Positions 17,112-26,782 of a stretch of 61,604 bases of DNA are shown piece after piece. The position numbers were made by a program, and so were the translations under genes. Numbering within the stretch: the stretch's first letter is position 1; the number at the start of each line of letters is the position of its first letter. Origin of the DNA: Cytophagales bacterium (lineage in GTDB: Bacteria; Bacteroidota; Bacteroidia; Cytophagales; Cyclobacteriaceae); the NCBI GenBank assembly GCA_020403045.1, contig JADBYK010000020.1:1-61604 (forward strand), given 5' to 3'. The notes beneath the pieces were generated by a model, which did no database searches, had not been told where the DNA came from, and worked only from the letters and a program-made list of their open reading frames with translations.

Positions 17112-19004
17112 CTAAAGCACTTTAAACTCGATTCTCCGGTTGAATTGCCTATTTTCTTCGGAAATGTTGGGTTTTAGCGGCTTTTTGGAGCCATACCCCT
17201 TTTTTGTAACCCTTTCTGATGAAATCCCCCGACTTTGAAGAAAATTTAGTACCGAACCTGCTCTATTGAGGGACAATTGTTGGTTGTAAGCTTCATTCCC
17301 GGTGTCATCGGTGTGGCCACCGATTTCTACACGCAGTGATGGGTTGTTTCTAAGTAACTGTACTACTTCTATCAGCTCAGTCTTTGATTTTTCTACTAGT
17401 TCGTACTTATCAACCTCGAAGAAAATGTTGTTCAATACTATAGCTGCGTTTTTGACTATCGGCTGTAATCTGAAATCAAGTTCCAACGGCTTTTGCGTTT
17501 GATCTGCCTGGCGCAGGTCAAAGTGGCGACTGGCGAAAAGGTAGTTTGGTGCTGTAACAAACAGCCCGTATTCGGATTTGCCGGGGACAACAACCAAGTA
17601 TCGGCCGCTGATTGAGTCAGACGTTACAGTTGTTACAACTTGATCCGTACTCAAGTCTTTCAACTCAACCACTGCCTTCACAGGTTTTTGTGTAATAGCG
17701 TCTGTGACAAAACCAGCTGTGAGATTTCCTTTTTTTTCTACTTGAAACTCTTTAGGGATAGGCGTAGTATAAATCTTGCTCCTGTTGCGTCCCTCCTCTT
17801 TAGAATAATAAGCCCACTGCCCATCGCTGGTCACGGCAAGAGAATATTGATCCTGGAAGTCGTTTAGGGGTGCACCCATATTTTGTGGAGCGTCCCAGCC
17901 AGCATCGGACTTTTCGGCTACATAAATATCGTAACTGCCAAATCCGGGAAGTCCATTGGAAGCATAGTAGAGATTTTGATTATTCACGTGAATGAAAGGA
18001 GCGATTTCATCAAAGGGTGTATTGACTGGCTTCCCTACGTTAGTAGCTCTGCCCCACGTGCCATCAACCCCTTTTCTAGAGTACCATAAGTCGTACCCGC
18101 CAATGCCTCCTTTTCTATCAGAAACAAAATACAATTCGTTCCCATCAGCAGACAAGGCGGGCTGTGCTTCCCAACCTGCGCTATTGACTCCAGCGCCAAG
18201 GCTTACCGGCCTGCTCCAGGCATCACCTATCCGATTGCTTTCGTACAAGTCGCAACCACGAGGCCCGCATATTGTAAATATCAACTTCCGCCCATCTGCA
18301 GAAATGGTAGAGGCGCCCTCTCGAAAATTGCTATTTACGTTTGTTGAAATTGACACGGGCTTGCACCACCGGCCATTTGGTGTTTTTGAAGACACCACAA
18401 TATCCTCATTGTCGTCATGCTCTTTGCCAAAGCGAACGGTAAAAATGAGTTGTCCTTCATCCGCAGTGAGCGTAGGAAAATACTGCATTGGGAAGATGTT
18501 TACGGTATCACTTAGAGGACGAGTGTCGTACCTCCATTGTTCATTTTGATGTAACAGCGCATAGTCACATTGTGATCGCCAGACCTTTACTTGTTCTAAC
18601 TTGGCTTTATCTAATTTCTCCAGCGCTAAAAACCGATCCAAGTGTGGAATTGCTGAATTATATAGTCCCTGCTTCAAATACGTTTCGCCTAGAATAAAAG
18701 AATACGATTTTTCTTTGACCAAATCGTGCGTAAGACTCGCCCCTTTCTCAAAACTTTTGACAGATAGTGCCAGTTCACCAGAACTACGATAGGTAAGCCC
18801 TAGTCGATAGTAGGCTTCCTCAAACTTTGTGTCCTTTGCGATTGCCTGGTTTAATAATGCTATCGCTTGGGTTAACTGACCGCGAATCCTAAAATTATCA
18901 GACTGCAAATAATACTCGATGGCCTTTTTAGACTTTGTGCTTAAGGGAGGCTGTGCCAGACTCGTCAGCGAAAACAATACTAAAAGGACAACCAGGAATT
19001 TCAT
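17112..19004 (-). CDS. PorE-like OmpA protein: TPR, WD40-like propeller, CRD, OmpA
   Basis: A 630-aa periplasmic/outer-membrane protein. The signal peptide is cleaved near SLAQ (residue 18). TPR repeats follow at about 25-130 (AIALLNQAIAKDTKFEEAYYRLGLTYR). Next are PD40/WD40-like blades at about 165-410 (LTADEGQLIFTVRF, ISADGRKLIFTI, LSADGNELYFVSDRKGGIGGYD, VTSDGQWAYYSKEEG), a carboxypeptidase-regulatory-like domain at about 430-500, and a C-terminal OmpA domain (VEIGGHTDDTGNEAYNQQLS, LNRAGSVLNFL, NRRIEFKVL) that binds peptidoglycan. This order matches PorE of the T9SS, but Bacteroidota carry several paralogues with the same layout, so a T9SS role is likely rather than certain. It lies 91 nt downstream of queE on the same strand. 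Confidence 0.85.
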   Translation of the reverse strand: MKFLVVLLVLFSLTSLAQPPLSTKSKKAIEYYLQSDNFRIRGQLTQAIALLNQAIAKDTKFEEAYYRLGLTYRSSGELALSVKSFEKGASLTHDLVKEKSYSFILGETYLKQGLYNSAIPHLDRFLALEKLDKAKLEQVKVWRSQCDYALLHQNEQWRYDTRPLSDTVNIFPMQYFPTLTADEGQLIFTVRFGKEHDDNEDIVVSSKTPNGRWCKPVSISTNVNSNFREGASTISADGRKLIFTICGPRGCDLYESNRIGDAWSRPVSLGAGVNSAGWEAQPALSADGNELYFVSDRKGGIGGYDLWYSRKGVDGTWGRATNVGKPVNTPFDEIAPFIHVNNQNLYYASNGLPGFGSYDIYVAEKSDAGWDAPQNMGAPLNDFQDQYSLAVTSDGQWAYYSKEEGRNRSKIYTTPIPKEFQVEKKGNLTAGFVTDAITQKPVKAVVELKDLSTDQVVTTVTSDSISGRYLVVVPGKSEYGLFVTAPNYLFASRHFDLRQADQTQKPLELDFRLQPIVKNAAIVLNNIFFEVDKYELVEKSKTELIEVVQLLRNNPSLRVEIGGHTDDTGNEAYNQQLSLNRAGSVLNFLQSRGISSERVTKKGYGSKKPLKPNISEENRQFNRRIEFKVL

Positions 19005-19095
19005 TTTCAGATTTCAATTTGTGATGAGAAAATTTCCGGACCCATCATTTAGCATTTCCTTAAAATTCTTTAGATCCATTTTCCCTTGTTCTTGC

Positions 19096-19743
19096 TTAGG
19101 GTATATCCATATATTTATGAACCTGCAACGAAATCTTCCATTTGGGATTGCGTTTGACGTATTCAACAATCAGTGGAACCATTTCCTTTTCTTTCGACCA
19201 CTCTGGCTGCAAATACAAAAAACACGAAGAAGAAACTTTAGCTGCAAATTCCTCAGCGAAGTCAAAATCAGATTTGTTATAGACCACCACCTTCAATTCA
19301 TGAGCTTGCCCGAAAATAGAGGGATGGGGTGCCTTGAATTTCTTTGGTGAGAAACAAATCCAATCCCACGTTCCTGTTAATGGATAGACGCCAGATGTCT
19401 CAATGTGTGTGTTTAATCCAACCTGTTTTATTTCACTTGTCAAACATTCCAAATTATGCATGGCGGGTTCGCCTCCAGTAACTACTACAACCTGGCTTCC
19501 ACTTTCTTTTGCTTTCTGTGCCAGCAAAGAAACATGCATTTTCGGGTGTACATTTACATCCCAACTTTCTTTTACATCACACCACACACAACCCACATCG
19601 CATCCGCCCAGGCGGACAAAGTAAGCGGCAGTACCTTGATGAAAACCTTCACCTTGAATGGTGTAGAAATCCTCCATCAGGGGCAATTCCTGATTTATGA
19701 TTCGAGATTTTAGATTTGATGAATCTGGTTTCACTTTATTCAA
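19096..19743 (-). CDS. queE: 7-carboxy-7-deazaguanine synthase, radical SAM
   Basis: QueE converts 6-carboxytetrahydropterin to 7-carboxy-7-deazaguanine for queuosine or other 7-deazapurine synthesis. The substrate motif TIQGEG is followed by the radical SAM cluster Cys motif in LGGCDVGCVWCDVKESW and by the SAM-binding VTGGEPAMHN. The C-terminus ISLQVHKYMDIP is typical of the family. The start is uncertain: 19743 is TTG, GTG at 19734 and TTG at 19686 are possible, and the first ATG (19677) would cut into the family's first strand (LPLMEDFYTI). The N-terminal about 18 residues are encoded by AT-rich spacer-like DNA. No other queuosine genes are in the window; folD and lepA lie upstream on the same strand. 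Confidence 0.9.
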   Translation of the reverse strand: MNKVKPDSSNLKSRIINQELPLMEDFYTIQGEGFHQGTAAYFVRLGGCDVGCVWCDVKESWDVNVHPKMHVSLLAQKAKESGSQVVVVTGGEPAMHNLECLTSEIKQVGLNTHIETSGVYPLTGTWDWICFSPKKFKAPHPSIFGQAHELKVVVYNKSDFDFAEEFAAKVSSSCFLYLQPEWSKEKEMVPLIVEYVKRNPKWKISLQVHKYMDIP

Positions 19744-19784
19744 AGTACAAATCGTAAATCACAAATCGCGAATCTAAAATGCAA

Positions 19785-20672
19785 CTAAGGGTTCAAATTT
19801 TCGCATGCCTTCAGCGTGTTCATCAACAAGGAAGCGATGGTCATCGGTCCTACGCCACCCGGCACTGGTGTAATAAAAGAAGTTTTTGGAGCTACCTCTT
19901 TAAATTCCACATCACCTTTTAAACTATACCCATTTTTATATTGCGCGCCTTCCACTCTCGTAGTGCCAACATCAATCACTACAGCCCCCTTTTTTACCAT
20001 GTTGGCTGTAATGAGCCCTGGCTTACCCACTGCCACTACTAAGATATCCGCTTGTTTTGTCCACGCAGCCAAGTCTTTTGTGTATTTATGGCAAATGGTA
20101 ACCGTTGCTCTGCCCTGCTCAACCAACATCATACTCAAAGGCGCACCCACTAACCTGCTGGCGCCAACAATTACGCAATTCTTTCCTTCTGTTTCAATAT
20201 TGTATCTGCGTAGTAACTCCATCACTCCAAATGGCGTAGCCGGCATCAACAAGGGATTTTTTGAAATAATGCTTCCAAAGTTATGGTTGGTAAACCCATC
20301 CACGTCTTTATCTGATCGGATTTTTTCAGTGATGCGCTCTACAGTAATGTGAGCCGGTAGTGGAAGCTGAACGATAAATCCATCTACATCTTGATCTTTG
20401 TTTACCTGATCAATGTGCTTCATCAGCTTATCTTCTGCAATGGTATCTGCAAAGCGCATCATGGTATAATGAAAGCCCACTTCTTTGCATGCCTTTACTT
20501 TGTGATCGACATACGTTTGACTTGCACCGTCATCGCCCACTAAAATAATAGCGAGGTGAGGGATCTTTTTATTTGAATTTTTACGCTCTGCTACTTTAAC
20601 AGAAATTTCCGCTTTTATATCAGCCGATATTTTCTTTCCATCGATAAGCGTGTAGGTGGTTGTCTCCATCAT
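19785..20672 (-). CDS. folD: Methylenetetrahydrofolate dehydrogenase / cyclohydrolase
   Basis: A bifunctional cytoplasmic enzyme that interconverts 5,10-methylene-, 5,10-methenyl- and 10-formyl-tetrahydrofolate. Its 295 aa match the family length. Visible motifs are the catalytic Tyr/Lys region YVDHKVKACKEVGF, QLPLPAH, the NADP-binding VIVGASRLVGAPLSMML (the family often has GRS where this has GAS) and the C-terminal signature PVPGGVGPMTIASLLMNT. Two adjacent ATG codons (20672, 20669) can start it. It lies 82 nt downstream of lepA and 41 nt upstream of queE, so a lepA-folD-queE transcript is plausible. Confidence 0.95.
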   Translation of the reverse strand: MMETTTYTLIDGKKISADIKAEISVKVAERKNSNKKIPHLAIILVGDDGASQTYVDHKVKACKEVGFHYTMMRFADTIAEDKLMKHIDQVNKDQDVDGFIVQLPLPAHITVERITEKIRSDKDVDGFTNHNFGSIISKNPLLMPATPFGVMELLRRYNIETEGKNCVIVGASRLVGAPLSMMLVEQGRATVTICHKYTKDLAAWTKQADILVVAVGKPGLITANMVKKGAVVIDVGTTRVEGAQYKNGYSLKGDVEFKEVAPKTSFITPVPGGVGPMTIASLLMNTLKACENLNP

Positions 20673-20754
20673 TGCAAAGAATTCTTTATCTGTTCTTTAA
20701 TCTTCATCGGTCAGCAACCTTCAAATCACCGAATTGCCGAATTTTCAAATTACT

Positions 20755-22539
20755 TCAATCAATCTTCAACACAGCCATAAAAGCCTCTTGCGGAATTTCC
20801 ACGTTACCTACCTGGCGCATCCGTTTCTTTCCTTTCTTCTGCTTTTCTAAAAGTTTACGCTTACGTGAAATATCACCACCATAACATTTTGCAATCACAT
20901 TTTTGCGAATGGCGCTAATGGTTTCACGTGCTATAATTTTCTGTCCAATACTTGCCTGAATAGCAATCTCAAACATCTGGCGCGGAATCAACTCTTTCAA
21001 TTTCTCGCATAACTTTCGCCCCCATTCATATGATTTACCGCGATGCACGATTGCCGAAAGGGCATCTACTTTGTCACCATTCAACATCACATCAAGTTTT
21101 ACCATGTCGCTTTCGCGGAAGCCAATCAACTGGTAATCAAGTGAGGCATATCCTCTGGAGATGGATTTTAATTTATCAAAGAAATCAAATACGATTTCTG
21201 ACAACGGCATTTCAAACGTGAGTTCCACTCTATCGGCAGTGAGGTACACCTGATTTTTTATGATGCCCCGCTTATCCATACATAAGCCGATGATGGCACC
21301 AATAAATTCTGATTTAGTGATGATTTGCGCAGAGATGTAGGGCTCTTCAATGTAATCCATCGTTGTCGGGTCAGGCATCTCCGAAGGCGCGTTGATCTCA
21401 ATCATTTTGCCATTTGTGAGCATTGCCTTAAATTGAACGGACGGCACAGTGGTGATCACCGTCATGTTGAATTCGCGTTCTAACCGTTCCTGAATGATTT
21501 CCATGTGCAACATACCCAAGAAACCGCATCGAAACCCAAAACCAAGTGCAGCGGATGTTTCGGGTTCCCACACCAATGAAGCATCGTTCAATTGTAGTTT
21601 TTCCATAGAGCTACGCAGCTCTTCGAACTCGATCGTATCTACCGGATAGATTCCGGCAAAAACCATTGGTTTTACATCCTCGTAACCCTGCAACGCCTCT
21701 CCCGGATTCGCCACCAATGTGATGGTGTCTCCTACTTTCACTTCTTTGGCCACTTTAATTCCAGAAATAAGATAACCCACATTGCCAGCACTGATTTCCT
21801 GGCGCGGGTGTTTGTCCAATTTCAACACACCAATCTCATCGGCTCCGTATTCTTTTTCCGCGTTTACAAAACGAAGTTGATCGTTCTTGCGCATCGTGCC
21901 ATTAAACACCCGATAGTAAACTTCAATTCCTCTAAACGAATTAAAAACGAGATCAAAAATCATGGCCTGCAAAGGTGCCTTCGGGTCACCCTTAGGGGCT
22001 GGCACACGTCTGATCACCGCTGCTAAAATTTCTTCAATTCCTTTTCCCTCTTTGGCACTTGCTTTTAAAACCGACTCTCGGTCGCAGCCTATCAAATCGA
22101 CAATTTGATCAGTGACCTCCTCGGGCATAGCAGCCGGCAAATCAATTTTGTTCAAGATCGGAATGATCTCAAGGTTATGATCTAATGCGAGGTATAAATT
22201 TGAAATGGTTTGTGCCTGAATTCCCTGTGCAGCATCGACAATCAATAGCGCACCTTCACATGCTGCAATCGACCGGGAAACTTCATAGGAAAAATCTACG
22301 TGACCCGGTGTGTCAATAAGATTGAGCGTGTACTCCACGCCTTCAAACTTATAATTCATTTGAATCGCGTGCGACTTAATGGTAATCCCTTTCTCTCTTT
22401 CGAGATCCATATTATCTAACACCTGGGCATGCATTTGCCGGTTAGTGAGCGTGCCTGTAAACTCTAAAAGCCTGTCCGCAAGGGTGCTTTTGCCATGATC
22501 GATATGTGCGATGATGCAAAAATTGCGGATATTCTCCAT
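20755..22539 (-). CDS. lepA: Elongation factor 4 (LepA), ribosomal translocase-like GTPase
   Basis: A translation GTPase that acts on the ribosome. I start it at 22539 ([20 protein letters not shown]), giving 594 aa as usual for LepA; MTGM at 22548 is possible. The frame open back to 22644 would add 35 residues that no LepA has. Motifs: G1 [10 protein letters not shown]3 [13 protein letters not shown]4 NKIDLPAA, then EF-G-like domains and the LepA-specific C-terminal domain ([23 protein letters not shown]). A -7 box TACCTTTG lies 32 nt upstream of the start. It is divergent from the Xaa-Pro aminopeptidase gene. Confidence 0.96.
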   Translation of the reverse strand: MENIRNFCIIAHIDHGKSTLADRLLEFTGTLTNRQMHAQVLDNMDLEREKGITIKSHAIQMNYKFEGVEYTLNLIDTPGHVDFSYEVSRSIAACEGALLIVDAAQGIQAQTISNLYLALDHNLEIIPILNKIDLPAAMPEEVTDQIVDLIGCDRESVLKASAKEGKGIEEILAAVIRRVPAPKGDPKAPLQAMIFDLVFNSFRGIEVYYRVFNGTMRKNDQLRFVNAEKEYGADEIGVLKLDKHPRQEISAGNVGYLISGIKVAKEVKVGDTITLVANPGEALQGYEDVKPMVFAGIYPVDTIEFEELRSSMEKLQLNDASLVWEPETSAALGFGFRCGFLGMLHMEIIQERLEREFNMTVITTVPSVQFKAMLTNGKMIEINAPSEMPDPTTMDYIEEPYISAQIITKSEFIGAIIGLCMDKRGIIKNQVYLTADRVELTFEMPLSEIVFDFFDKLKSISRGYASLDYQLIGFRESDMVKLDVMLNGDKVDALSAIVHRGKSYEWGRKLCEKLKELIPRQMFEIAIQASIGQKIIARETISAIRKNVIAKCYGGDISRKRKLLEKQKKGKKRMRQVGNVEIPQEAFMAVLKID

Positions 22540-22570
22540 TCCCGTCATTCTGTCAAGATTTTTAAAAGGG

Positions 22571-22578
22571 CAAAGGTA
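22571..22578 (-). promoter_or_regulatory. Putative -7 box for lepA
   Basis: TACCTTTG on the minus strand matches the Bacteroidota -7 consensus TAnnTTTG, 32 nt before the chosen lepA start. No clear -33 TTG was found at the usual distance. Confidence 0.5.
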
Positions 22579-22663
22579 AGGATAAAATGATGTGTTGGGA
22601 AGGTGAAAAACGAGTTGATTTTTCTTTTTTTGTGAGATAGTCATTTTAGTAACTTACGTTCTT

Positions 22664-23956
22664 ATGAGATACCAAGATATTAAACCAGCGTTGTTTGTTT
22701 CCAATCGAAAGCAATTAGCAAAAGCACTAAAGCCTGCTTCGTTGGCACTGTTTAACTCCAACGACTCGATGCCTACCAATGCAGACGGGCATCTTCCATT
22801 TCGGCAAAACAATGATCTTTTCTATTTGACCGGTGTTGATCAAGAGAACAGCATTCTGGTGATCTGCCCGGACTTCCCTGACAAAAAATTCAGAGAAGTC
22901 TTATTTGTGCAAGAAACCAATGAACAAATTGCCACCTGGGAAGGACACAAATTAACAAAAGAAGAAGCGCACAAATTGACAGGTATTGAAACGATAATGT
23001 GGCTTTCAGAATTCAACAAACTATTCCGGCACATGATGACGATGGGGGGCGTTGAAAATGTTTACTTAAATACCAACGAGCACTACCGAGCCGAGATCAA
23101 CGTAGAAACGCGGGACGCCCGATTCATTGATTGGTGCAAAAAGCTGTATCCATTGCACCGGTACGAGCGATTGGCACCGATTGTCAGCAAAATGAGAAAT
23201 GTCAAATCAAAAGCAGAAATTGATTTATTACAACAAGCATGTGATATCACCGAGACCGCATTTCGCAGAGTGCTTCGGTTTGTAAAGCCCGGAGTTAAAG
23301 AATACGAAATAGAAGCCGAATACGCCCATGAGTTTTTGCGAAACGGATCAAGAGGTTTCGCCTATACACCGATCATCGCTTCCGGTGCCAATTCATGTGT
23401 ATTGCATTACATTGAAAATGATAAAGCGTGTAAAGACGGAGACATTCTTTTATTAGATGTAGGTGCCGAATATGCTAACTACAACGCAGATTTAACACGG
23501 AGCATTCCGGTAAATGGAAAATACAACAAGCGACAGAAAGATGTTTACAGTGCAGTCCTTCGGGTACAAAAAGCAGCGATTAAAATGTTGCGACCGGGCG
23601 TGCATTATTTTGAGTTCCATAAAGAGATTCAAAAATTGATAGAAAAAGAGTTAGTGGAGTTAAAATTGATAAGCAAAACAGATATCAAAAATCAAAATTC
23701 GGAAAGGCCAGCTTTTCAGAAATATTTTATGCATGGCACATCACACATGCTTGGATTAGATGTACACGATGTGGGAAATATGCATGCTAAAATCCAAGTT
23801 GGTCAGGTCTGGACAGTCGAGCCAGGTATCTATATCAAAGAAGAAGGACTTGGCATTCGAATAGAAAACAACATAGTAATTGGCAGGGATAAAAATTTCG
23901 ATCTGATGAAAAACATTCCAATTGAAACAGAAGAGATTGAAGAACTAATGAATTGA
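22664..23956 (+). CDS. pepP: Xaa-Pro aminopeptidase, M24B
   Basis: A cytoplasmic dimetal aminopeptidase that removes an N-terminal residue preceding proline. Its 430 aa comprise an N-terminal AMP_N domain (about 1-170, RQNNDLFYLTGVDQ) and a pita-bread catalytic domain. Metal ligands appear in order as Asp in LLLDVGAEY, Asp in NADLTRSIP, His in MHGTSHMLGLDVHDVG, Glu in TVEPGIYI and Glu in GIRIENNIVI. The ATG at 22664 is 116 nt from the divergent lepA start. A DUF4198 gene and ridA follow in the same direction. Confidence 0.94.
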   Translation: MRYQDIKPALFVSNRKQLAKALKPASLALFNSNDSMPTNADGHLPFRQNNDLFYLTGVDQENSILVICPDFPDKKFREVLFVQETNEQIATWEGHKLTKEEAHKLTGIETIMWLSEFNKLFRHMMTMGGVENVYLNTNEHYRAEINVETRDARFIDWCKKLYPLHRYERLAPIVSKMRNVKSKAEIDLLQQACDITETAFRRVLRFVKPGVKEYEIEAEYAHEFLRNGSRGFAYTPIIASGANSCVLHYIENDKACKDGDILLLDVGAEYANYNADLTRSIPVNGKYNKRQKDVYSAVLRVQKAAIKMLRPGVHYFEFHKEIQKLIEKELVELKLISKTDIKNQNSERPAFQKYFMHGTSHMLGLDVHDVGNMHAKIQVGQVWTVEPGIYIKEEGLGIRIENNIVIGRDKNFDLMKNIPIETEEIEELMN

Positions 23957-23998
23957 TTTGTTAATTTGAAAATTCGTTGATTTGAAAATGTAAGAGCG

Positions 23999-24796
23999 AT
24001 GTGTAAAAAATTGATTACGATTGTTTTATTAATCACCTGTGGAACGTTGGCTATTGCCCATGAGTTTTGGCTGTTGCCCAGAAAGTACCGCTTAGCGGTG
24101 GGGGAAGAATTGAAGTTTAACCTGATGGTGGGCGAAAACTTTGAGGGCGAGCCATGGGATCTGAAAAAACACAAGGTAGAAAAGCTCGAGTTACATTCGG
24201 GTGCAAAAGTCACAGATATTAAAAAACTGGTAAATGTCACAGCGCGTGACAAGGTTGTCGTCAAGATGACGGAAGAAGGAACACAACTCATTACCATGCA
24301 GAGCAATTTTGCTTTTATTGAGTTAGAGGCAGAGAAATTCAATGCTTATTTAAAGGAAGATGGCTTGGAGAATATTTACGAACTACGCGAGAAAAATAAT
24401 GAGCTGAACAAATCAAGCAAGGAATTCTATGGGCGTTTTGTCAAGCTGTTGGTACAAACGGGCGACAAAGTAACTGATACGTATAAAAAGAAAATTGGCA
24501 CACCGGTAGAAATCATCCCTAACAAAAATCCTTACGCAATTAAATCGGGTGACTATCTATCTTGTTTAATACTGGTGAATGGGAAACCTGCGATCAATCA
24601 ACTGGTGAAAGTTTGGAATAAAATCGGCAACACGACTTTTTTACAAAATATGTATACTGAGAAAGATGGCAACATAACATTTCCATTAAACTCCAAAGGC
24701 CCTTGGATGGTGAGCACAGTCAAGATGATTCCATCAGAAAAACCAGGTGCTGATTACCAAAGTATGTGGAGTAGTTTAGTTTTTGAAATTCAATAA
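23999..24796 (+). CDS. DUF4198 exported protein
   Basis: A 265-aa protein with a signal peptide (cleavage after AIA, residue 20). The mature N-terminus HEFWLLPRKYRLAVGEELKF is the hallmark of DUF4198 proteins, periplasmic proteins of unknown function sometimes linked to metal (Ni/Co) transport genes because of this N-terminal His. Two beta-rich halves follow, the second with KSGDYLSCLILVNGKPAINQLVKV. No transporter gene is adjacent here, so the metal link is not supported by context. It ends 7 nt before ridA and starts 42 nt after pepP. Confidence 0.8.
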   Translation: MCKKLITIVLLITCGTLAIAHEFWLLPRKYRLAVGEELKFNLMVGENFEGEPWDLKKHKVEKLELHSGAKVTDIKKLVNVTARDKVVVKMTEEGTQLITMQSNFAFIELEAEKFNAYLKEDGLENIYELREKNNELNKSSKEFYGRFVKLLVQTGDKVTDTYKKKIGTPVEIIPNKNPYAIKSGDYLSCLILVNGKPAINQLVKVWNKIGNTTFLQNMYTEKDGNITFPLNSKGPWMVSTVKMIPSEKPGADYQSMWSSLVFEIQ

Positions 24797-24803
24797 TACC
24801 AAA

Positions 24804-25229
24804 ATGAGTAGTCAACTAATATCATCTGACCAGGCGCCAGAGCCAGTAGGCGCTTACCCGCATGCGCGCAAAGTGGGCAACCTACTTTTTTTGTCGGGTG
24901 TGGGTCCACGCCAAAAAGGATCAAAAGAAATCCCCGGTGTAACGTTGGACGCCAACGGAGCTATTGTTGCCTACGATATTGAAGTGCAATGCCATTCCGT
25001 ATTTAAAAATGTAAAATTGATTCTAGAGGCATCTGGGTCGCGATGGGAAGATCTGATTGATGTAACCGTCTATCTCACCAATATGAAAAGAGACTTTCCG
25101 ATTTTCAATAAAATTTACGCCACCTATTTTCCAGACAAAGCAAACCAACCGTGTAGAACAACCGTGGAGATAAATGCGCTGCCGACTCCTATTGCGATTG
25201 AGTTAAAATGTATTGCGACAATTAATTAG
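24804..25229 (+). CDS. RidA/YjgF family deaminase
   Basis: A member of the RidA family, trimeric enzymes that hydrolyse reactive enamine/imine intermediates; some members are 2-aminomuconate deaminases. The start is ATG 24804 (MSSQLISSDQAPEPVGAYPHA); an in-frame TTG at 24783 would overlap the previous gene. About 141 aa. Conserved features are the N-terminal PEPVGAYPHA, the DVTVYLTNM strand, the substrate-binding Arg in PCRTTVEI and the closing ALPTPIAIELKCIA. The longer loop after FLSGVGPRQKGSKEIPGV resembles 2-aminomuconate deaminase-like members, but no kynurenine genes are nearby. Confidence 0.88.
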   Translation: MSSQLISSDQAPEPVGAYPHARKVGNLLFLSGVGPRQKGSKEIPGVTLDANGAIVAYDIEVQCHSVFKNVKLILEASGSRWEDLIDVTVYLTNMKRDFPIFNKIYATYFPDKANQPCRTTVEINALPTPIAIELKCIATIN

Positions 25230-25265
25230 CTTCCTTTTTTGTAGCTTTACTAGTGAATCACACTT

Positions 25266-25847
25266 ATGGAAACAATTGTTCTTAAAGATCGAGTGACCAA
25301 CAAAATGACAGACGATGAGTTTCTGTGGTTTTGCCTTGAGAATAAAGACTTGCGTATTGAACGGAATAGCAACCTTGAAGTTCTAATTATGTCGCCTGTA
25401 ACGTCACTTTCCGGTTTTTGGAACATGGAAGTATCCCGACAGCTTGCCAACTGGGCTGTTGAGCAAAAAGAAGGATATGCATTTGATTCCTCCACAGGCT
25501 TTACCCTACCTGATCGCTCCGTCTTGTCTCCAGATGCATCCTGGGTCTCGAAAAATAAATGGCAATCTTTATCAACTGAAGATCAAAATAAATTTGCGCC
25601 CATTTGTCCCGAGTTTGTAATCGAGATTAAATCAAAATCAGACTCATTACAAGATCTTCAGGCAAAGATGAAAACATGGATTGATAATGGAGCACAGCTA
25701 GCTTGGCTGATCGACCCTTTTCAAAAAAAATCATTCATCTATAAATCAAATAGAGAAACAATAGAAATTGAAGGATTTGACAAAAAGTTAAAAGGCGAAG
25801 GTCTTGTAGAAGGATTTGTTCTCGATCTAAATCTAATCAAGCTTTAG
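25266..25847 (+). CDS. Uma2 family (DUF820) PD-(D/E)XK nuclease-like protein
   Basis: A 193-aa protein with the Uma2/DUF820 fold. The nuclease-like core reads RSVLSPDASWVSKNKW (the Asp of SPDASW), then PEFVIEIKSKSD (E-x-K), then LQDLQAKMKTWIDNGAQLAWLID. These proteins are frequent in cyanobacteria and Bacteroidota and resemble restriction-type endonucleases, but their biological role is unsettled. The catalytic-looking Asp and Glu-x-Lys are intact, so it is probably not decayed. It starts 36 nt after ridA and runs toward the iscA-like gene, ending 19 nt from it. Confidence 0.85.
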   Translation: METIVLKDRVTNKMTDDEFLWFCLENKDLRIERNSNLEVLIMSPVTSLSGFWNMEVSRQLANWAVEQKEGYAFDSSTGFTLPDRSVLSPDASWVSKNKWQSLSTEDQNKFAPICPEFVIEIKSKSDSLQDLQAKMKTWIDNGAQLAWLIDPFQKKSFIYKSNRETIEIEGFDKKLKGEGLVEGFVLDLNLIKL

Positions 25848-25866
25848 CGGTCACAGCGATTGATTT

Positions 25867-26193
25867 CTATACCGAAAAACTTTCTCCACAGCCGCAAGTG
25901 CGTGAGGCATTGGGATTGATAAACTGGAATCCTTTTCCATTCAGTCCATCTGAAAAATCGAGTGTGGTGCCCAGCAGGTAGAGTAAGCTCTTTTTGTCAA
26001 CTAATATTTTTATTCCCTTATCTTCAAAAACTTGGTCGGCAGGCTTGATCTCTGCATCAAAACCTAAATCGTACATCAAGCCCGAGCAACCCCCGCCCTG
26101 TACTGAAACACGGATGTTTTGCTCATGACCTCTCCCCTCTTCTGTACGAAGATTTAGAATTCTCTCTTTTGCTTTTTCCGTCACACTAATCAT
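25867..26193 (-). CDS. HesB/IscA-type iron-sulfur carrier
   Basis: An A-type Fe-S carrier protein of 108 aa that passes clusters to apo-enzymes. The three cluster-binding Cys are present: Cys36 in GGGCSGLMYDLGF and the pair in the C-terminal TCGCGESF. The sequence INPNASRTCGCG is typical of the IscA/SufA/ErpA branch, but the exact subtype cannot be told. No other isc or suf genes are nearby. It lies 20 nt downstream of a conserved-looking 140-aa gene in the same direction, which may be cotranscribed. Confidence 0.92.
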   Translation of the reverse strand: MISVTEKAKERILNLRTEEGRGHEQNIRVSVQGGGCSGLMYDLGFDAEIKPADQVFEDKGIKILVDKKSLLYLLGTTLDFSDGLNGKGFQFINPNASRTCGCGESFSV

Positions 26194-26213
26194 AGTCTTT
26201 TACAAAATATTTG

Positions 26214-26636
26214 TTAAGCCACTGGATTCAATACAACACTGAAAACAGTGATGGTATTGCGATCTCGGCCATAGTATAACTTCTCTAATGCTTCTAAAAT
26301 ATTTCCTGCCCTAAAATAAGAAGTGTGCAATTCACTATCACTCTTCGTCACCCACTGGATTGTATAGGAATTCTCTTTCTCTTTATAATTCTGCACATAG
26401 TCCCACATCTTCCGCAAGGCATCTACCTTGTCTGACCCAGTCTCGCTGTGAAACAGAAAAGATTGATTGTGTCGTGGATTGATCGTGATCAAATCTAATT
26501 TTGCTTTGCCATCTACATTGCTAAACTCAAAGACGAGATCACTTGTGCGCAAGCCCAAATAATCCTTAATCTGCTGTTGCACTCGAGCAGATTCTACGTG
26601 TATATCGGTTGGTGTTTCAAGCGTTATCTTTGGCAT
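26214..26636 (-). CDS. Protein of unknown function upstream of the iscA-like gene
   Basis: A 140-aa cytoplasmic-looking protein with no signal or membrane segment. It begins MPKITLETPTDIHVESARV and has a mixed alpha/beta pattern (LDLITINPRHNQSFLFHSET, KVDALRKMWDYVQNYKEKE, GNILEALEKLYYGRDRNTIT). I recognise no family. Spacing (20 nt) and direction suggest cotranscription with the iscA-like gene, but I see no cysteine cluster that would point to a role in Fe-S metabolism. Confidence 0.8.
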   Translation of the reverse strand: MPKITLETPTDIHVESARVQQQIKDYLGLRTSDLVFEFSNVDGKAKLDLITINPRHNQSFLFHSETGSDKVDALRKMWDYVQNYKEKENSYTIQWVTKSDSELHTSYFRAGNILEALEKLYYGRDRNTITVFSVVLNPVA

Positions 26637-26782
26637 CTGATTCTACTACTTCGCTTTATTAGTTTATCCAATAACTTAACTACTTTAGCCAAAAGCTTTG
26701 TAGCACATGTAAAACTTTCGGAAACCCGTAAAAGTTTCACAATTTGAGTTCAAAATTAAGAAAACCTGATCAATCCCCTATT

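Noticed and set aside
17992-18549. 185-codon plus-strand frame opposite the OmpA-family gene
   Set aside because: Shadow of the PorE-like gene, whose domains are unmistakable on the other strand; the antisense product has no features.
19605-19618. Palindrome TCCGCC-n2-GGCGGA inside queE, like the one at 58956-58972
   Set aside because: It encodes the conserved LGGCD stretch of the radical SAM site, so codon choice explains it.
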